A DNA stretch of 18,693 bases from Gammaproteobacteria bacterium (GCA_029882235.1 JAOULB010000005.1:1-18693); one strand, 5' to 3'; positions 6,160 through 14,128 are shown, counted from the first letter of the stretch. Notes: generated by a model not told the origin, from the letters alone. Translations and numbers: made by a program.

Positions 6160-8577
6160 TTAATGTGTGCGAAGATTATCGCGTTTACCGACTTTAGTCT
6201 TTCCAGTTTTTGAAACAATTGCGGCAGCGGCCTTTTCAAGACCTTCTGGCATATATTGCAGAGCAACTTCAAGAACCTCATCGATCCATTGCACTGGGCG
6301 AATATCAAGATCAGCTTGAATGTTTTTAGGAATCTCCTTCAGATCACGTCGGTTTTCTTCAGGGATTAAGACTATTTTAATGCCGCCACGATGTGCGGCA
6401 AGGAGTTTTTCTTTTAAACCGCCAATCGGTAATACTTCACCACGTAAGGTAATTTCACCGGTCATTGCGACATCCGCTTTGACAGGAATATTAGTCAGAG
6501 CCGACACTATTGCCGTACACATGCCGATACCTGCACTGGGTCCATCTTTTGGAATTGCGCCTTCAGGAACATGAATATGAATGTCATTTTTTTCAAATAC
6601 TTCATCATCTATGCCCAGCACTTCCGAGCGACTACGTACTACTGTAAGCGCCGCCTGAATCGATTCTTTCATGACATCGCCAAGTTGGCCTGTAATACTA
6701 TGTTTGCCTTTGCCCTTCATCACGGCTGTTTCAATGGTCAGTAATTCACCACCCACTTCGGTCCACGCCAATCCAACAACCTGTCCGACCTGATCGTTTT
6801 CTTCTGCACGACCAAAGCGGAAACGCTGTACCCCAAGATATTTTTCCAGGTTCTTGGGGGTTACAGATAGTTTTTTATCACTGGGCTTCAGTAACACTTC
6901 TTTAACAACCTTACGGCAGATCTTGGCAATCTCGCGTTCAAGATTTCGCACACCCGCTTCACGTGTATAGTAACGAATGATGTCACGAATAGCCGCTTCA
7001 GAAATACTTAACTCATCTTTATGCAAACCATTGTTTTCGATCTGCTTACTGACGAGATATTGCTGGGCTATATTCACCTTTTCTTCTTCGGTATAGCCCG
7101 ACAGACGAATTACTTCCATACGATCCAGCAATGGACCGGGAATATTCATTGAATTTGACGTTGCCACGAACATAACTTCAGAAAGGTCATAATCGACTTC
7201 GAGGTAATGATCATTGAAGGTATTGTTCTGTTCTGGATCCAGGACTTCCAGCAAAGCGGAGGCTGGATCACCACGGAAATCCATCGCCATTTTGTCGATT
7301 TCATCCAACAGGAACAATGGATTGCGTGTTCCGACCTTGGACAGGTTCTGGACAATCTTACCCGGCATCGAGCCAATATAGGTCCGACGATGTCCGCGGA
7401 TTTCTGCTTCATCGCGCACACCACCCAGTGACATACGCATAAACTTACGATTTGTTGCCCGGGCTATGGATTTACCCAGTGAGGTTTTACCGACACCAGG
7501 AGGACCCACCAAACAAAGAATAGGACCTTTGAGTTTTTTTACGCGTTGCTGCACGGCCAGATATTCAAGGATGCGTTCTTTAACTTTTTCAAGGCCATAA
7601 TGATCTGCTTCCAGCACTTCTTCAGCCATGGCCAGATCATTACGTACCTTACTGCGTTTTTTCCACGGCACGCCCACCAGCCAGTCAAGATAATTGCGCA
7701 CAACAGTCGCTTCCGCCGACATTGGCGACATCATCTTTAATTTATTTAGTTCTGCTTTGGCCTTGGTCTTGGCTTCTTTTGACATCCCTGCCTTTTCAAT
7801 TTTCTGTTCCAGCTCATCCATTTCATTCGGGACATCATCCATGTCACCTAATTCTTTCTGAATAGCCTTCATTTGTTCGTTCAGGTAATACTCGCGCTGA
7901 CTTTTTTCCATCTGTCGTTTAACGCGACCACGAATTTTTTTCTCAACATTAAGCAAATCAATTTCTGATTCCATAATCGCCATAAGTTGTTCAAAACGAT
8001 CACGTATAGACTCGATTTCCAGAATATTCTGTTTCTCGTCAATCTTAAGCGACATATGCGCCGCAATGGTGTCGACCAGGCGACTCGGATCTTCGATGCT
8101 CGACAACGAGGTTAGAATCTCAGGCGGTACTTTTTTGTTCAACTTGACGTATTGATCAAACTGAGTTGTTAATGAACGTAATAAAACCTCTGCCTCACGC
8201 TCATCAATCGCCTGTTTTTCTTCAACATTCACAACCTGAGCAGAAAAGAAATCATCTTCACTGATAAAATGGACAATACGCGCACGTCGACTGCCTTCGA
8301 CCAGTACCTTCACGGTGCCATCAGGAAGTTTTAACAACTGTAGAATGCTGGAAACGGTGCCAAGACGGTAAACATCTTCAGGCTGTGGATCATCTTCGGC
8401 CGCACTTTTTTGCGCGACCAGGAGAATCTGCTTGTCATTTTCCATCGCAGACTCAAGAGCCTTGATTGATTTTTCACGGCCAACAAAAAGGGGAATAACC
8501 ATGTGGGGATAGACCACGACATCACGTAATGGTAATACGGGGATGGTTGTTAATTGGTCGTCAATCACTTGGGACAT
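6160..8577 (-). CDS. lon: ATP-dependent protease Lon
   Basis: Lon is a cytoplasmic AAA+ serine protease that unfolds and degrades misfolded and short-lived regulatory proteins as a hexamer. The protein has 805 residues (E. coli 784). It contains the N-terminal substrate-binding LAN domain (about 11-205, PVLPLRDVVVYPHMVIPLFVGR), a coiled helical segment (about 205-300), the AAA+ module with Walker A GPPGVGKT (358-365) and Walker B LFLLDEIDKM (Asp425, Glu426), and the protease domain with catalytic Ser681 in PKDGPSAG and Lys724 in GGLKEKLLAA. The tail after about 780 is longer than in E. coli and basic (SKTGKTKVGKRDNLRTH). The ATG has GAGAGA just upstream. A heat-shock-like promoter lies 46 bp upstream and a long-stem terminator follows. 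It sits between clpX and hupB, the usual order. Confidence 0.99.
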   Translation of the reverse strand: MSQVIDDQLTTIPVLPLRDVVVYPHMVIPLFVGREKSIKALESAMENDKQILLVAQKSAAEDDPQPEDVYRLGTVSSILQLLKLPDGTVKVLVEGSRRARIVHFISEDDFFSAQVVNVEEKQAIDEREAEVLLRSLTTQFDQYVKLNKKVPPEILTSLSSIEDPSRLVDTIAAHMSLKIDEKQNILEIESIRDRFEQLMAIMESEIDLLNVEKKIRGRVKRQMEKSQREYYLNEQMKAIQKELGDMDDVPNEMDELEQKIEKAGMSKEAKTKAKAELNKLKMMSPMSAEATVVRNYLDWLVGVPWKKRSKVRNDLAMAEEVLEADHYGLEKVKERILEYLAVQQRVKKLKGPILCLVGPPGVGKTSLGKSIARATNRKFMRMSLGGVRDEAEIRGHRRTYIGSMPGKIVQNLSKVGTRNPLFLLDEIDKMAMDFRGDPASALLEVLDPEQNNTFNDHYLEVDYDLSEVMFVATSNSMNIPGPLLDRMEVIRLSGYTEEEKVNIAQQYLVSKQIENNGLHKDELSISEAAIRDIIRYYTREAGVRNLEREIAKICRKVVKEVLLKPSDKKLSVTPKNLEKYLGVQRFRFGRAEENDQVGQVVGLAWTEVGGELLTIETAVMKGKGKHSITGQLGDVMKESIQAALTVVRSRSEVLGIDDEVFEKNDIHIHVPEGAIPKDGPSAGIGMCTAIVSALTNIPVKADVAMTGEITLRGEVLPIGGLKEKLLAAHRGGIKIVLIPEENRRDLKEIPKNIQADLDIRPVQWIDEVLEVALQYMPEGLEKAAAAIVSKTGKTKVGKRDNLRTH

Positions 8578-8622
8578 ATAATCTCTCGCAGGTTATGGTT
8601 GATACGGTCGAGCTTAGTTTGT

Positions 8623-8650
8623 CTTGGGGACACACGATTCCAATTTCAAC
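8623..8650 (-). promoter_or_regulatory. lon: Heat-shock (sigma-32-type) promoter candidate for lon
   Basis: On the minus strand GTTGAAA (8644-8650) is followed after 14 bp by CCCCAAG (8623-8629). This resembles the RpoH consensus CTTGAAA-N-CCCCAT both in the -35 core and in the CCCC of the -10, with suitable spacing. It lies 45 bp before the lon start. RpoH control of lon is established in E. coli, which supports the call. Confidence 0.55.
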
Positions 8651-8671
8651 CAGCGCCTCATCGAAATGAGG

Positions 8672-8714
8672 AAAAAACCTGCCAGACGTGCGCCAAGTGT
8701 TCTGTCGTTCAGGT
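8672..8714 (-). terminator. Possible weak terminator after clpX
   Basis: Immediately past the clpX stop, the minus strand can pair ACCTG (8710-8714) with CAGGT (8677-8681) and CAGA with TCTG inside, with bulges. A run of six T follows at 8672-8677. The bulged stem is not convincing, so partial read-through into lon is possible. A separate small perfect hairpin (CCTCAT-TTCG-ATGAGG) lies at 8656-8671. Confidence 0.35.
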
Positions 8715-8715
8715 A

Positions 8716-9996
8716 TTACTCGTCTGAAGATGCTGCACGTGGCTCAGTGCCTTCAAACAACAACAGTGGTTTACCTTCGTCTTCTATGACGGATTCGTCA
8801 ATAACGACTTTCTCCAGATTTTCCATTGATGGGAGATCGTACATGGTATCCAGTAACACGTATTCTAAAATAGAGCGTAGACCACGTGCGCCAGTTTTGC
8901 GCTCCATTGCCTTGCGTGCAACGGCGAGTAAGGCATCCTGGCGGAATTCCAGTTCTGTGCCTTCCATGTCGAACATTTTTTGATATTGCTTGGTGAGAGC
9001 ATTTTTTGGTTCGGTCAAAATCTGTACCAGTGCTTCTTCATCCAGTTCGCTTAAGGTCGCAACAACGGGTAAACGACCCACAAATTCTGGAATCAGACCA
9101 TATTTGATCAAATCTTCAGGTTCAACTGAGTGCAGTACATCACTCAAGCTCTTCTGATCATTTTTACTCTTAACCTCTGCACCGAAGCCGATACCACCCT
9201 TCTCTGATCGGTCACGAATAATGCGATCCAGACCCGCAAAGGCACCGCCACAGATGAACAGAATATTGCCTGTATCAACTTGCAGAAATTCCTGTTGGGG
9301 ATGTTTACGTCCACCCTGAGGAGGAACCGACGCTACTGTACCTTCAATGAGTTTCAGCAAGGCCTGTTGTACACCCTCGCCTGAAACATCACGAGTGATA
9401 GATGGGTTATCAGATTTGCGTGAAATTTTGTCAATTTCGTCGATATAAACAATACCGGTCTGCGCCTTTTCAACATCATAGTCACATTTTTGCAGTAGCT
9501 TCTGAATGATGTTTTCAACATCTTCACCCACATAACCAGCTTCAGTCAGTGTGGTGGCATCGGCGATTGTAAATGGAACATTTAACAGGCGCGCCAGAGT
9601 CTCTGCCAGCAGGGTTTTACCGCTACCGGTTGGCCCGATGAGCAGTATATTACTTTTTGCCAGCTCAACTTCGTCTTTCTTAGACGTGGTTTCTAGTCGT
9701 TTGTAGTGGTTATAAACCGCTACAGATAGAACCTTCTTGGCTCTTACCTGGCCTATCACATATTCATCAAGAATCAGATTGATTTCATGTGGAGTGGGTA
9801 GTTTGCTGCCTGAGACAGAGGAAGATTGTTCCTGAACTTCTTCGCGAATAATGTCATTACAGAGTTCAACACACTCGTCGCAGATGAACACGGATGGACC
9901 AGCAATCAGCTTACGTACTTCGTGCTGACTTTTGCCACAGAACGAGCAATACAGCAATTTGCCATTCTCGCCTGATGTGTTTTTATCATCGCTCAT
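8716..9996 (-). CDS. clpX: ATP-dependent Clp protease ATP-binding subunit ClpX
   Basis: ClpX is the AAA+ unfoldase that recognises tagged substrates and threads them into ClpP. The protein has 426 residues (E. coli 424). The N-terminal zinc-binding domain has Cys17, Cys20, Cys39 and Cys42 in CxxC pairs. The AAA+ domain has Walker A GPTGSGKT (121-128), pore-1 loop GYVG (154-157), Walker B VYIDEIDK (Asp186, Glu187), the RKH loop (230-232) and sensor residues near 307-309. The ClpP-docking tripeptide IGF is at 269-271 within KGGIGFGAEV. The ATG is preceded by GAGGTAG. It lies 113 bp downstream of clpP on the same strand, the classic clpPX arrangement. Only a weak hairpin is seen between the two genes, so cotranscription is likely. 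Confidence 0.99.
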   Translation of the reverse strand: MSDDKNTSGENGKLLYCSFCGKSQHEVRKLIAGPSVFICDECVELCNDIIREEVQEQSSSVSGSKLPTPHEINLILDEYVIGQVRAKKVLSVAVYNHYKRLETTSKKDEVELAKSNILLIGPTGSGKTLLAETLARLLNVPFTIADATTLTEAGYVGEDVENIIQKLLQKCDYDVEKAQTGIVYIDEIDKISRKSDNPSITRDVSGEGVQQALLKLIEGTVASVPPQGGRKHPQQEFLQVDTGNILFICGGAFAGLDRIIRDRSEKGGIGFGAEVKSKNDQKSLSDVLHSVEPEDLIKYGLIPEFVGRLPVVATLSELDEEALVQILTEPKNALTKQYQKMFDMEGTELEFRQDALLAVARKAMERKTGARGLRSILEYVLLDTMYDLPSMENLEKVVIDESVIEDEGKPLLLFEGTEPRAASSDE

Positions 9997-10109
9997 TTTC
10001 TACCTCGTCTCCATCTGGAGCTTCTTACAACTAACATTGCACATATTTTAGTGATGATGCAAGTCTAAATTTGTATCTGTAAATAAACAGTAACCCGTTA
10101 AATTTTAAG

Positions 10110-10757
10110 TTACTTTTTCTTTGTTGCTTCACCAATTCGTTCGTTCATTACTTCATCAATCAATCCATATTTGACAGATTCTTCAGCACTAAGGAAAAAG
10201 TCTCTGTCTGTATCATTCTGAATCTGATCCATGGGTTTGCCTGTATGTTTGGCCAGAATCTGATTCAATCGTTCCCTTGTATCCAGTATTTCTTTGGCGT
10301 GGATCTCAATATCCGTGGCCTGTCCCTGTACACCAGCCAGGGGCTGATGAATCATTGTTCTCGAATGTGGCAGGCAGTAGCGTTTGCCTGCTGCGCCACC
10401 AGCCAGGAGTACTGCCCCCATACTAGCGGCCTGGCCGATACACATTGTGCTCACGTCTGGCTTGATGAACTGCATGGTGTCGTAAATCGACAGACCTGCA
10501 GTGACCGAGCCACCCGGAGAATTTATATATAAGTGTATATCCTTATCCGGGTTTTCAGATTCCAGAAATAGCAACTGCGCTACCACCAGATTCGCCATAT
10601 GGTCTTCAACCTGCCCCACCATGAATATAACTCTTTCCTTTAATAGTCGGGAATAGATGTCATATGCACGTTCGCCTCGCGAGGTCTGTTCGACCACCAT
10701 CGGTACCATCTGACTGGTGATATCCAAACCTGTGTTATTATTTTTTCTATCGGTCAC
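10110..10757 (-). CDS. clpP: ATP-dependent Clp protease proteolytic subunit ClpP
   Basis: ClpP is the serine peptidase that forms a double heptameric chamber and degrades proteins delivered by ClpX. The protein has 215 residues (E. coli 207). The catalytic triad is Ser112 (GQAASMGA), His137 (MIHQPL) and Asp186 (DTDRDFFLS). The conserved body from VPMVVEQTSRGERAYDIYSR aligns without gaps; the first 17 or so residues are variable and probably include a removable propeptide. The start is GTG at 10755-10757, with AAAGGA about 9 bp upstream. The Met codon at residue 17 is an alternative, but has no comparable ribosome site and would remove the propeptide. The gene follows tig by 38 bp and precedes clpX. 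A 6-bp GC stem spanning the tig stop is too weak to separate them with confidence. Confidence 0.98.
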   Translation of the reverse strand: MTDRKNNNTGLDITSQMVPMVVEQTSRGERAYDIYSRLLKERVIFMVGQVEDHMANLVVAQLLFLESENPDKDIHLYINSPGGSVTAGLSIYDTMQFIKPDVSTMCIGQAASMGAVLLAGGAAGKRYCLPHSRTMIHQPLAGVQGQATDIEIHAKEILDTRERLNQILAKHTGKPMDQIQNDTDRDFFLSAEESVKYGLIDEVMNERIGEATKKK

Positions 10758-10795
10758 AGTTTTTTTTCCTTTAAGGCCAAAACCCGGTTAACGCC

Positions 10796-12103
10796 TTACT
10801 TTTTTTCCGGGTACATAAGTTCAGCAAATGTATAATTTTTAGTTTCTTGTTGTGCCTGTTGTTGTACCCAATCTACCAGTTGTTCTTCTAACACCATAGA
10901 TTCGACCTCATTCAGACGCTGTTTGTCACCGTAGTACCATTTCACAACCTCATCAGGTTTTTCATAGCTACTGGCAACAGTATCAATATAGTTCTTAACT
11001 TTAGCGGCGTCAGCCTCAAGACCTTGATCTTTTACAATCTCTGCCATAATCAGGCCTAGGGCAACCCGCCGTTGTGCCTGCTCGTTGAACATAGAGGGTT
11101 CAAGGGTAATTTGATCGGGTTTCATGCCCTGACTTAACAAATTATTGCTCATTTGCTTCATTAAGTTCTGTGATTCACTTTCAATAAGTGCTGCTGGTAC
11201 CTCAATTTTGTTGGCATCGAGCAACTTATCCATTACTTCCTGTTTGGTTTTATTTTTAATAATGGCATCAAGCTCTCTTTGCATGTTTGCCTTTACTTCT
11301 TCACGCATTTTGTCCATATCGCCATCTGCCACACCTAGTCGTTTGGCAAATTCAGCATCAATTTCAGGCAAGGCTGCCGATTCAATTTTGGTCACTTTTA
11401 TATCAAAGTGGACGTCTTTACCGGCTAATTCTTTTGCGTGGTAATCTTCTGGAAAACTCAGATCCAGGCCGCGCTCTTCATCCATGGTTACGCCAACAAG
11501 CCCGTCTTCAAAGCCTTTGATCATGCGCCCTTTGCCGAGTTCTACGGCCATGCCCTTACCTTCACCGCCTTCAAAAGCTTCACCATCAATTATGCCTTTA
11601 AAATCAATCGTCACTTTATCGCCATCGCCCGCGGCCTCACTTGAGTCTTTCCAGCTCACCTGTTGCTGGCGAATGGTTTCAATCATGCCATCGATATCTG
11701 CATCACTAATTTCACAGTTGGGTATTTCAATCTTCTGGCCCGACATATCGGCGATCTTAATATCCGGGTACACATCGAAAGTAGCGGTATATTCCAGACC
11801 TTTACCTGCTTCGTCATTTTCAGTATTAATGGAAGGAGAGCTCGCTGGACGGAGTTTTTCCTTGGTAACGGCTTCATAGAATGACGACTGAATCACCTCG
11901 CCAAGGACCTCCTGGCGAACCTGTTGGCCATAATGCTGCTTAACCACCTTCATGGGCACCTTACCGGCTCTGAAACCCTTAATCTTTGCGGTGCGTGTGA
12001 GACTTTGCAGGCGTGTCGCGACAACCTTTTCGATAGTCTCTTCAGGGACGGCGACCTTTAATGTGCGCTGCAGGCCAGCCGCAGACTCAACAGAAACTTG
12101 CAT
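10796..12103 (-). CDS. tig: Trigger factor (ribosome-associated chaperone and peptidyl-prolyl isomerase)
   Basis: Trigger factor binds near the ribosome exit tunnel and shields nascent chains. The protein has 435 residues (E. coli 432). The N-terminal ribosome-binding domain carries the signature GFRAGKVP (residues 43-50) with Phe44, Arg45 and Lys48. The FKBP-type isomerase domain spans about 150-245 (GDKVTIDFKGIIDGEAFEGG, GFEDGLVGV, LSFPEDYHAKELAGK). The rest forms the helical C-terminal substrate cradle. The ATG is preceded by GAGG with a 6-bp gap. It is the first protein gene of the tig-clpP-clpX run. tRNA-Leu ends only 48 bp upstream on the same strand with no clear terminator, so both may share a transcript. 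Confidence 0.99.
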   Translation of the reverse strand: MQVSVESAAGLQRTLKVAVPEETIEKVVATRLQSLTRTAKIKGFRAGKVPMKVVKQHYGQQVRQEVLGEVIQSSFYEAVTKEKLRPASSPSINTENDEAGKGLEYTATFDVYPDIKIADMSGQKIEIPNCEISDADIDGMIETIRQQQVSWKDSSEAAGDGDKVTIDFKGIIDGEAFEGGEGKGMAVELGKGRMIKGFEDGLVGVTMDEERGLDLSFPEDYHAKELAGKDVHFDIKVTKIESAALPEIDAEFAKRLGVADGDMDKMREEVKANMQRELDAIIKNKTKQEVMDKLLDANKIEVPAALIESESQNLMKQMSNNLLSQGMKPDQITLEPSMFNEQAQRRVALGLIMAEIVKDQGLEADAAKVKNYIDTVASSYEKPDEVVKWYYGDKQRLNEVESMVLEEQLVDWVQQQAQQETKNYTFAELMYPEKK

Positions 12104-12139
12104 GTTATACCTCGATATCCAAATAAATTAGTAATTTCA

Positions 12140-12151
12140 ACCAGTTAAAAC

Positions 12152-12155
<4 letters not shown>
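12140..12155 (-). repeat. Palindrome covering the CCA end of tRNA-Leu
   Basis: The 16-base palindrome ACCAGTTTTAACTGGT starts with the encoded CCA end of tRNA-Leu. In RNA it would form a 6-bp stem with a 4-base loop, followed by TGAAATTACTAATTTATTT. It may be a weak terminator or influence 3' processing of the tRNA. Confidence 0.4.
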
Positions 12156-12480
<325 letters not shown>

Positions 12481-12492
12481 TATTAACAGAAC

Positions 12493-12498
12493 ATTATA
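12493..12498 (-). promoter_or_regulatory. Candidate -10 element for the tRNA-Leu (and tig) transcript
   Basis: A perfect TATAAT on the minus strand lies about 15 bp upstream of the outermost tRNA-Leu 5' copy. The best -35 match (CTTACA) is at a poor 19-bp spacing. If active, the transcript would carry both repeat units ahead of the mature tRNA. Upstream (12499-12640) I see no gene, only A/T-rich sequence with a second TATAAT at about 12570. Confidence 0.4.
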
Positions 12499-12641
12499 CA
12501 GTCTGTATTGGGTGAGGTGTAAGCTAAATACCCGACAAATTCTATCGGATTCTATTCTCGATGAGAAATATTATATTTCCCCAACCCAAATTTTTTGTTC
12601 TGTCTCAACAGATCACCATATTTTGGGCTCGCAGCAGTGCT

Positions 12642-12675
12642 AAAAAAACCCGTCGAGTTTTCTGTTCGACGGGTT
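12642..12675 (-). terminator. Rho-independent terminator of tRNA-Lys
   Basis: A perfect 10-bp stem (AACCCGTCGA, 12666-12675, with TCGACGGGTT, 12647-12656) has a 9-base loop and is followed by a run of T on the minus strand. It starts 7 bp after the CCA end of tRNA-Lys. This isolates tRNA-Lys from the tRNA-Leu/tig transcript. Confidence 0.92.
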
Positions 12676-12682
12676 ATTCGTC

Positions 12683-12758
12683 TGGTGGGCCGTGTAGGAC
12701 TCGAACCTACGACCAAGTGATTAAGAGTCACCTGCTCTACCAACTGAGCTAACGGCCC
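12683..12758 (-). tRNA. tRNA-Lys (anticodon CTT)
   Basis: The 76-nt cloverleaf has acceptor strands GGGCCGT and ACGGCCC, discriminator A and an encoded CCA. The anticodon loop CTCTTAA carries CTT in a frame otherwise very like E. coli tRNA-Lys(TTT). It reads AAG. A monocistronic unit is suggested by its own terminator and a possible promoter just upstream. Confidence 0.97.
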
Positions 12759-12770
12759 GGAGCGGGTGAT

Positions 12771-12799
12771 AGTGAACCACAGGCCCATGTTTTTTTCAA
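12771..12799 (-). promoter_or_regulatory. Weak promoter candidate for tRNA-Lys
   Basis: The minus strand has TTGAAA (12794-12799), a 17-bp spacer and TTCACT (12771-12776), followed by a GC-rich CACCCGCTCC stretch like the discriminators of stringently controlled tRNA promoters. The -10 matches only 3 of 6 bases. It overlaps the region just past the stop of the GIY-YIG gene. Confidence 0.25.
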
Positions 12800-12805
12800 T
12801 CATCC

Positions 12806-13066
12806 TTAAGCTACGGCAACAAAACTGGAAACAAGTTGCTCTTTCGCTGTTCTGGTCATTTTTTTTATTTCAGACTCTCGCTGACAGGCTTCAGAACGGC
12901 TACCGCACTCCTCCTGATAGACCATTTCTACGGGTCGTCGCGCGCGCGTATAGCGCGCGCCAAGTTTGTTATCGACATTGTGTTCCTGCAAACGGCGTTG
13001 CGGTTCAGTTGTGACGCCTGCGTAGAGTGAATTATCAGCACAACGAAGTATGTAGACGTACCACAC
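12806..13066 (-). CDS. GIY-YIG domain protein, UPF0213/YhbQ-like
   Basis: This is a small single-domain GIY-YIG protein of 86 residues with this start. The motif is complete: YVYIL (3-7), LYAGVTT (14-20), Arg25 in RRLQEHN, and Glu64 in the RESEIK segment. This matches the stand-alone YhbQ/UPF0213 family, annotated as putative endonucleases; a DNA-repair or nucleic-acid nuclease role is inferred from the fold only. I chose the GTG at 13064-13066 because family members begin just before W/FYxYIL and because it lies 4 bp after the HIT gene stop. The reading frame stays open to another GTG at 13147, which would add 27 residues of non-family sequence overlapping the HIT gene. Ribosome sites are poor for both. 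Translational coupling to the HIT gene is likely. Confidence 0.88.
   Translation of the reverse strand: MWYVYILRCADNSLYAGVTTEPQRRLQEHNVDNKLGARYTRARRPVEMVYQEECGSRSEACQRESEIKKMTRTAKEQLVSSFVAVA
12939..12961. repeat. GC-alternating inverted repeat inside the GIY-YIG gene
   Basis: Two CG/GC alternating tracts of 8-10 bases flank a TATA centre, giving 7-bp inverted arms (GCGCGCG and CGCGCGC). It encodes the stretch GARYTRARRP. Alternating purine-pyrimidine tracts of this kind favour Z-DNA or a cruciform. Confidence 0.6.
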
Positions 13067-13070
13067 AGGC

Positions 13071-13508
13071 TTATGATGCCTCGCTTGTCTGGCTAAACGC
13101 GAGCTCAGCGGGCATTGTGCTGATAATCTTGTTGATGAGTTGGGCACATTGCTTGTCTGTATAGGGCCTGCACTCTACTGCGCCCCAAACCGGTTTGGGC
13201 CAGGCGACATCAGTTTTGTATCTTACGATATGATGCACATGCAGTTGAGGCACAACATTTCCCAGCGCTCCAATGTTTAATTTATCACCTTTGAAGATTT
13301 GCATAATGTGACGACTGAAATAATCTGATTCCTGCCACAACAATTGTTGATCCGTTTGATCTAACTGATAAATCTCGCTGATGTTTTCTCTTGCAGGTAC
13401 CAGAATAAACCAGGGATAGTTTGCATCCAGCATCAGCAGTAATCGGCAAAGTCGAAACTGGCCTAATTCGAGACAGTCCTGTGCCAAGGTGGGATGTAAG
13501 CGAAACAT
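13071..13508 (-). CDS. HIT (histidine triad) family protein
   Basis: This 145-residue protein belongs to the histidine triad superfamily of nucleotide hydrolases and transferases that act on nucleoside phosphate bonds. The recognisable stretches are FRLCRLLLMLDANYPWFILVPAR (about 18-40), NIGALGNVVPQLHVHHIVR (78-96) and WPKPVWG (103-109). The triad reads QLHVHH: His90 is the expected catalytic middle residue, His92 the third, while the first His is Gln88. To my knowledge Gln at this position is typical of a gammaproteobacterial HIT subgroup, so the enzyme need not be inactive. The ATG at 13506-13508 has GGAG just upstream. The stop is 4 bp from the GIY-YIG start. The substrate is unknown. Confidence 0.9.
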   Translation of the reverse strand: MFRLHPTLAQDCLELGQFRLCRLLLMLDANYPWFILVPARENISEIYQLDQTDQQLLWQESDYFSRHIMQIFKGDKLNIGALGNVVPQLHVHHIVRYKTDVAWPKPVWGAVECRPYTDKQCAQLINKIISTMPAELAFSQTSEAS

Positions 13509-13516
13509 ACTACTCC

Positions 13517-13591
13517 AGCTAAATTTTGATTATGTTGTTTTATACATTATTCGCTGTCGCAACAACAGGCAATAACGATCAAAATTCAGCT
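13517..13591. repeat. Long nested inverted repeat between the receiver and HIT genes
   Basis: AGCTAAATTTTGAT (13517-13530) and ATCAAAATTCAGCT (13578-13591) are inverted over 14 bp with one G-T-type mismatch. Inside, TGTTGTT (13533-13539) pairs with AACAACA (13561-13567). The right arm includes the stop codon of the receiver gene; the left arm ends just before the HIT ribosome site. No T-run follows on the minus strand, so it is not a standard terminator. Confidence 0.7.
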
Positions 13592-14002
13592 TAAGGAAAA
13601 TTTACTCATGCTTTTGATCACAGCCTCAGGTCGCAGAGGTTTAACCAGATAGGCCACTGCCCCATGTGCAAAGGCAAACTCTATTTTTTCTTTTGTTACC
13701 TGTGCCCCCAGCATAATAACTGAGAAACCCGGATGTTTAGATTTGATCTGATTTAATATTACCTCAAGCTCCAGACTCTCCATATCTTCATCAAGAAACA
13801 CAATACCCACTTTATGCTTACGCATCAATTCTAGTCCCTGGGTGAGATCGCTTGTCATCCCTAACAGACGGAAACGCTTCTCGCGCAAGACAGGAACCAG
13901 TACATCACTGTCTGATTCATCGCTCAGGAGCATCAGGGCTTTACGACGATCGGGATCAATAATTTTCCGAGTTCGCACATCATATTCTTTGGTATTGGAC
14001 AC
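13586..14002 (-). CDS. Stand-alone receiver-like (CheY-like) protein with degenerate active site
   Basis: The 138-residue protein folds recognisably as a response-regulator receiver domain without an output domain. Strand 1 and the acidic pocket are KALMLLSDESD (21-31), where the first acidic residue is Ser27 and Asp28 is kept. The phosphoacceptor is Asp71 in VGIVFLDEDM. Strand 4 reads VIMLGAQ with Gly99 where Thr/Ser is normal. The conserved Lys121 is in LVKPLRP. The loss of Thr/Ser and of one acidic residue suggests altered or absent phospho-signalling. The start is GTG at 14000-14002, supported by AGGT 8 bp upstream. No histidine kinase lies nearby. It is divergent from rapA. Function is unknown. 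Confidence 0.82.
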   Translation of the reverse strand: MSNTKEYDVRTRKIIDPDRRKALMLLSDESDSDVLVPVLREKRFRLLGMTSDLTQGLELMRKHKVGIVFLDEDMESLELEVILNQIKSKHPGFSVIMLGAQVTKEKIEFAFAHGAVAYLVKPLRPEAVIKSMSKFSLS

Positions 14003-14128
14003 AAATATTTACCTGCTCGGAATACTTGATCAGCATTTATCTATGGAGGGTTAGGACAATTATCGGGCAACTGCTATATTCCTTTAAGTTATGAAGAAAT
14101 CTTTATCAATAAAACCTGACTTCTCGTC

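Noticed and set aside
10081..10110. Stem AGTAAC/GTTACT after clpP as a terminator
   Set aside because: Short, AT-rich stem with an interrupted T tail; clpPX cotranscription is the usual arrangement.
10782..10812. Hairpin ACCCGG/CCGGGT across the tig stop as a terminator between tig and clpP
   Set aside because: Only 6 bp with a 19-base loop and a short T tail, and clpP starts within 40 bp; at most an attenuator.
12806..13147. Longer version of the GIY-YIG protein starting at GTG 13147
   Set aside because: The extra 27 residues are not family sequence and overlap the HIT gene by 77 bp; the GTG at 13066 lies 4 bp after the HIT stop and gives the normal family N-terminus.
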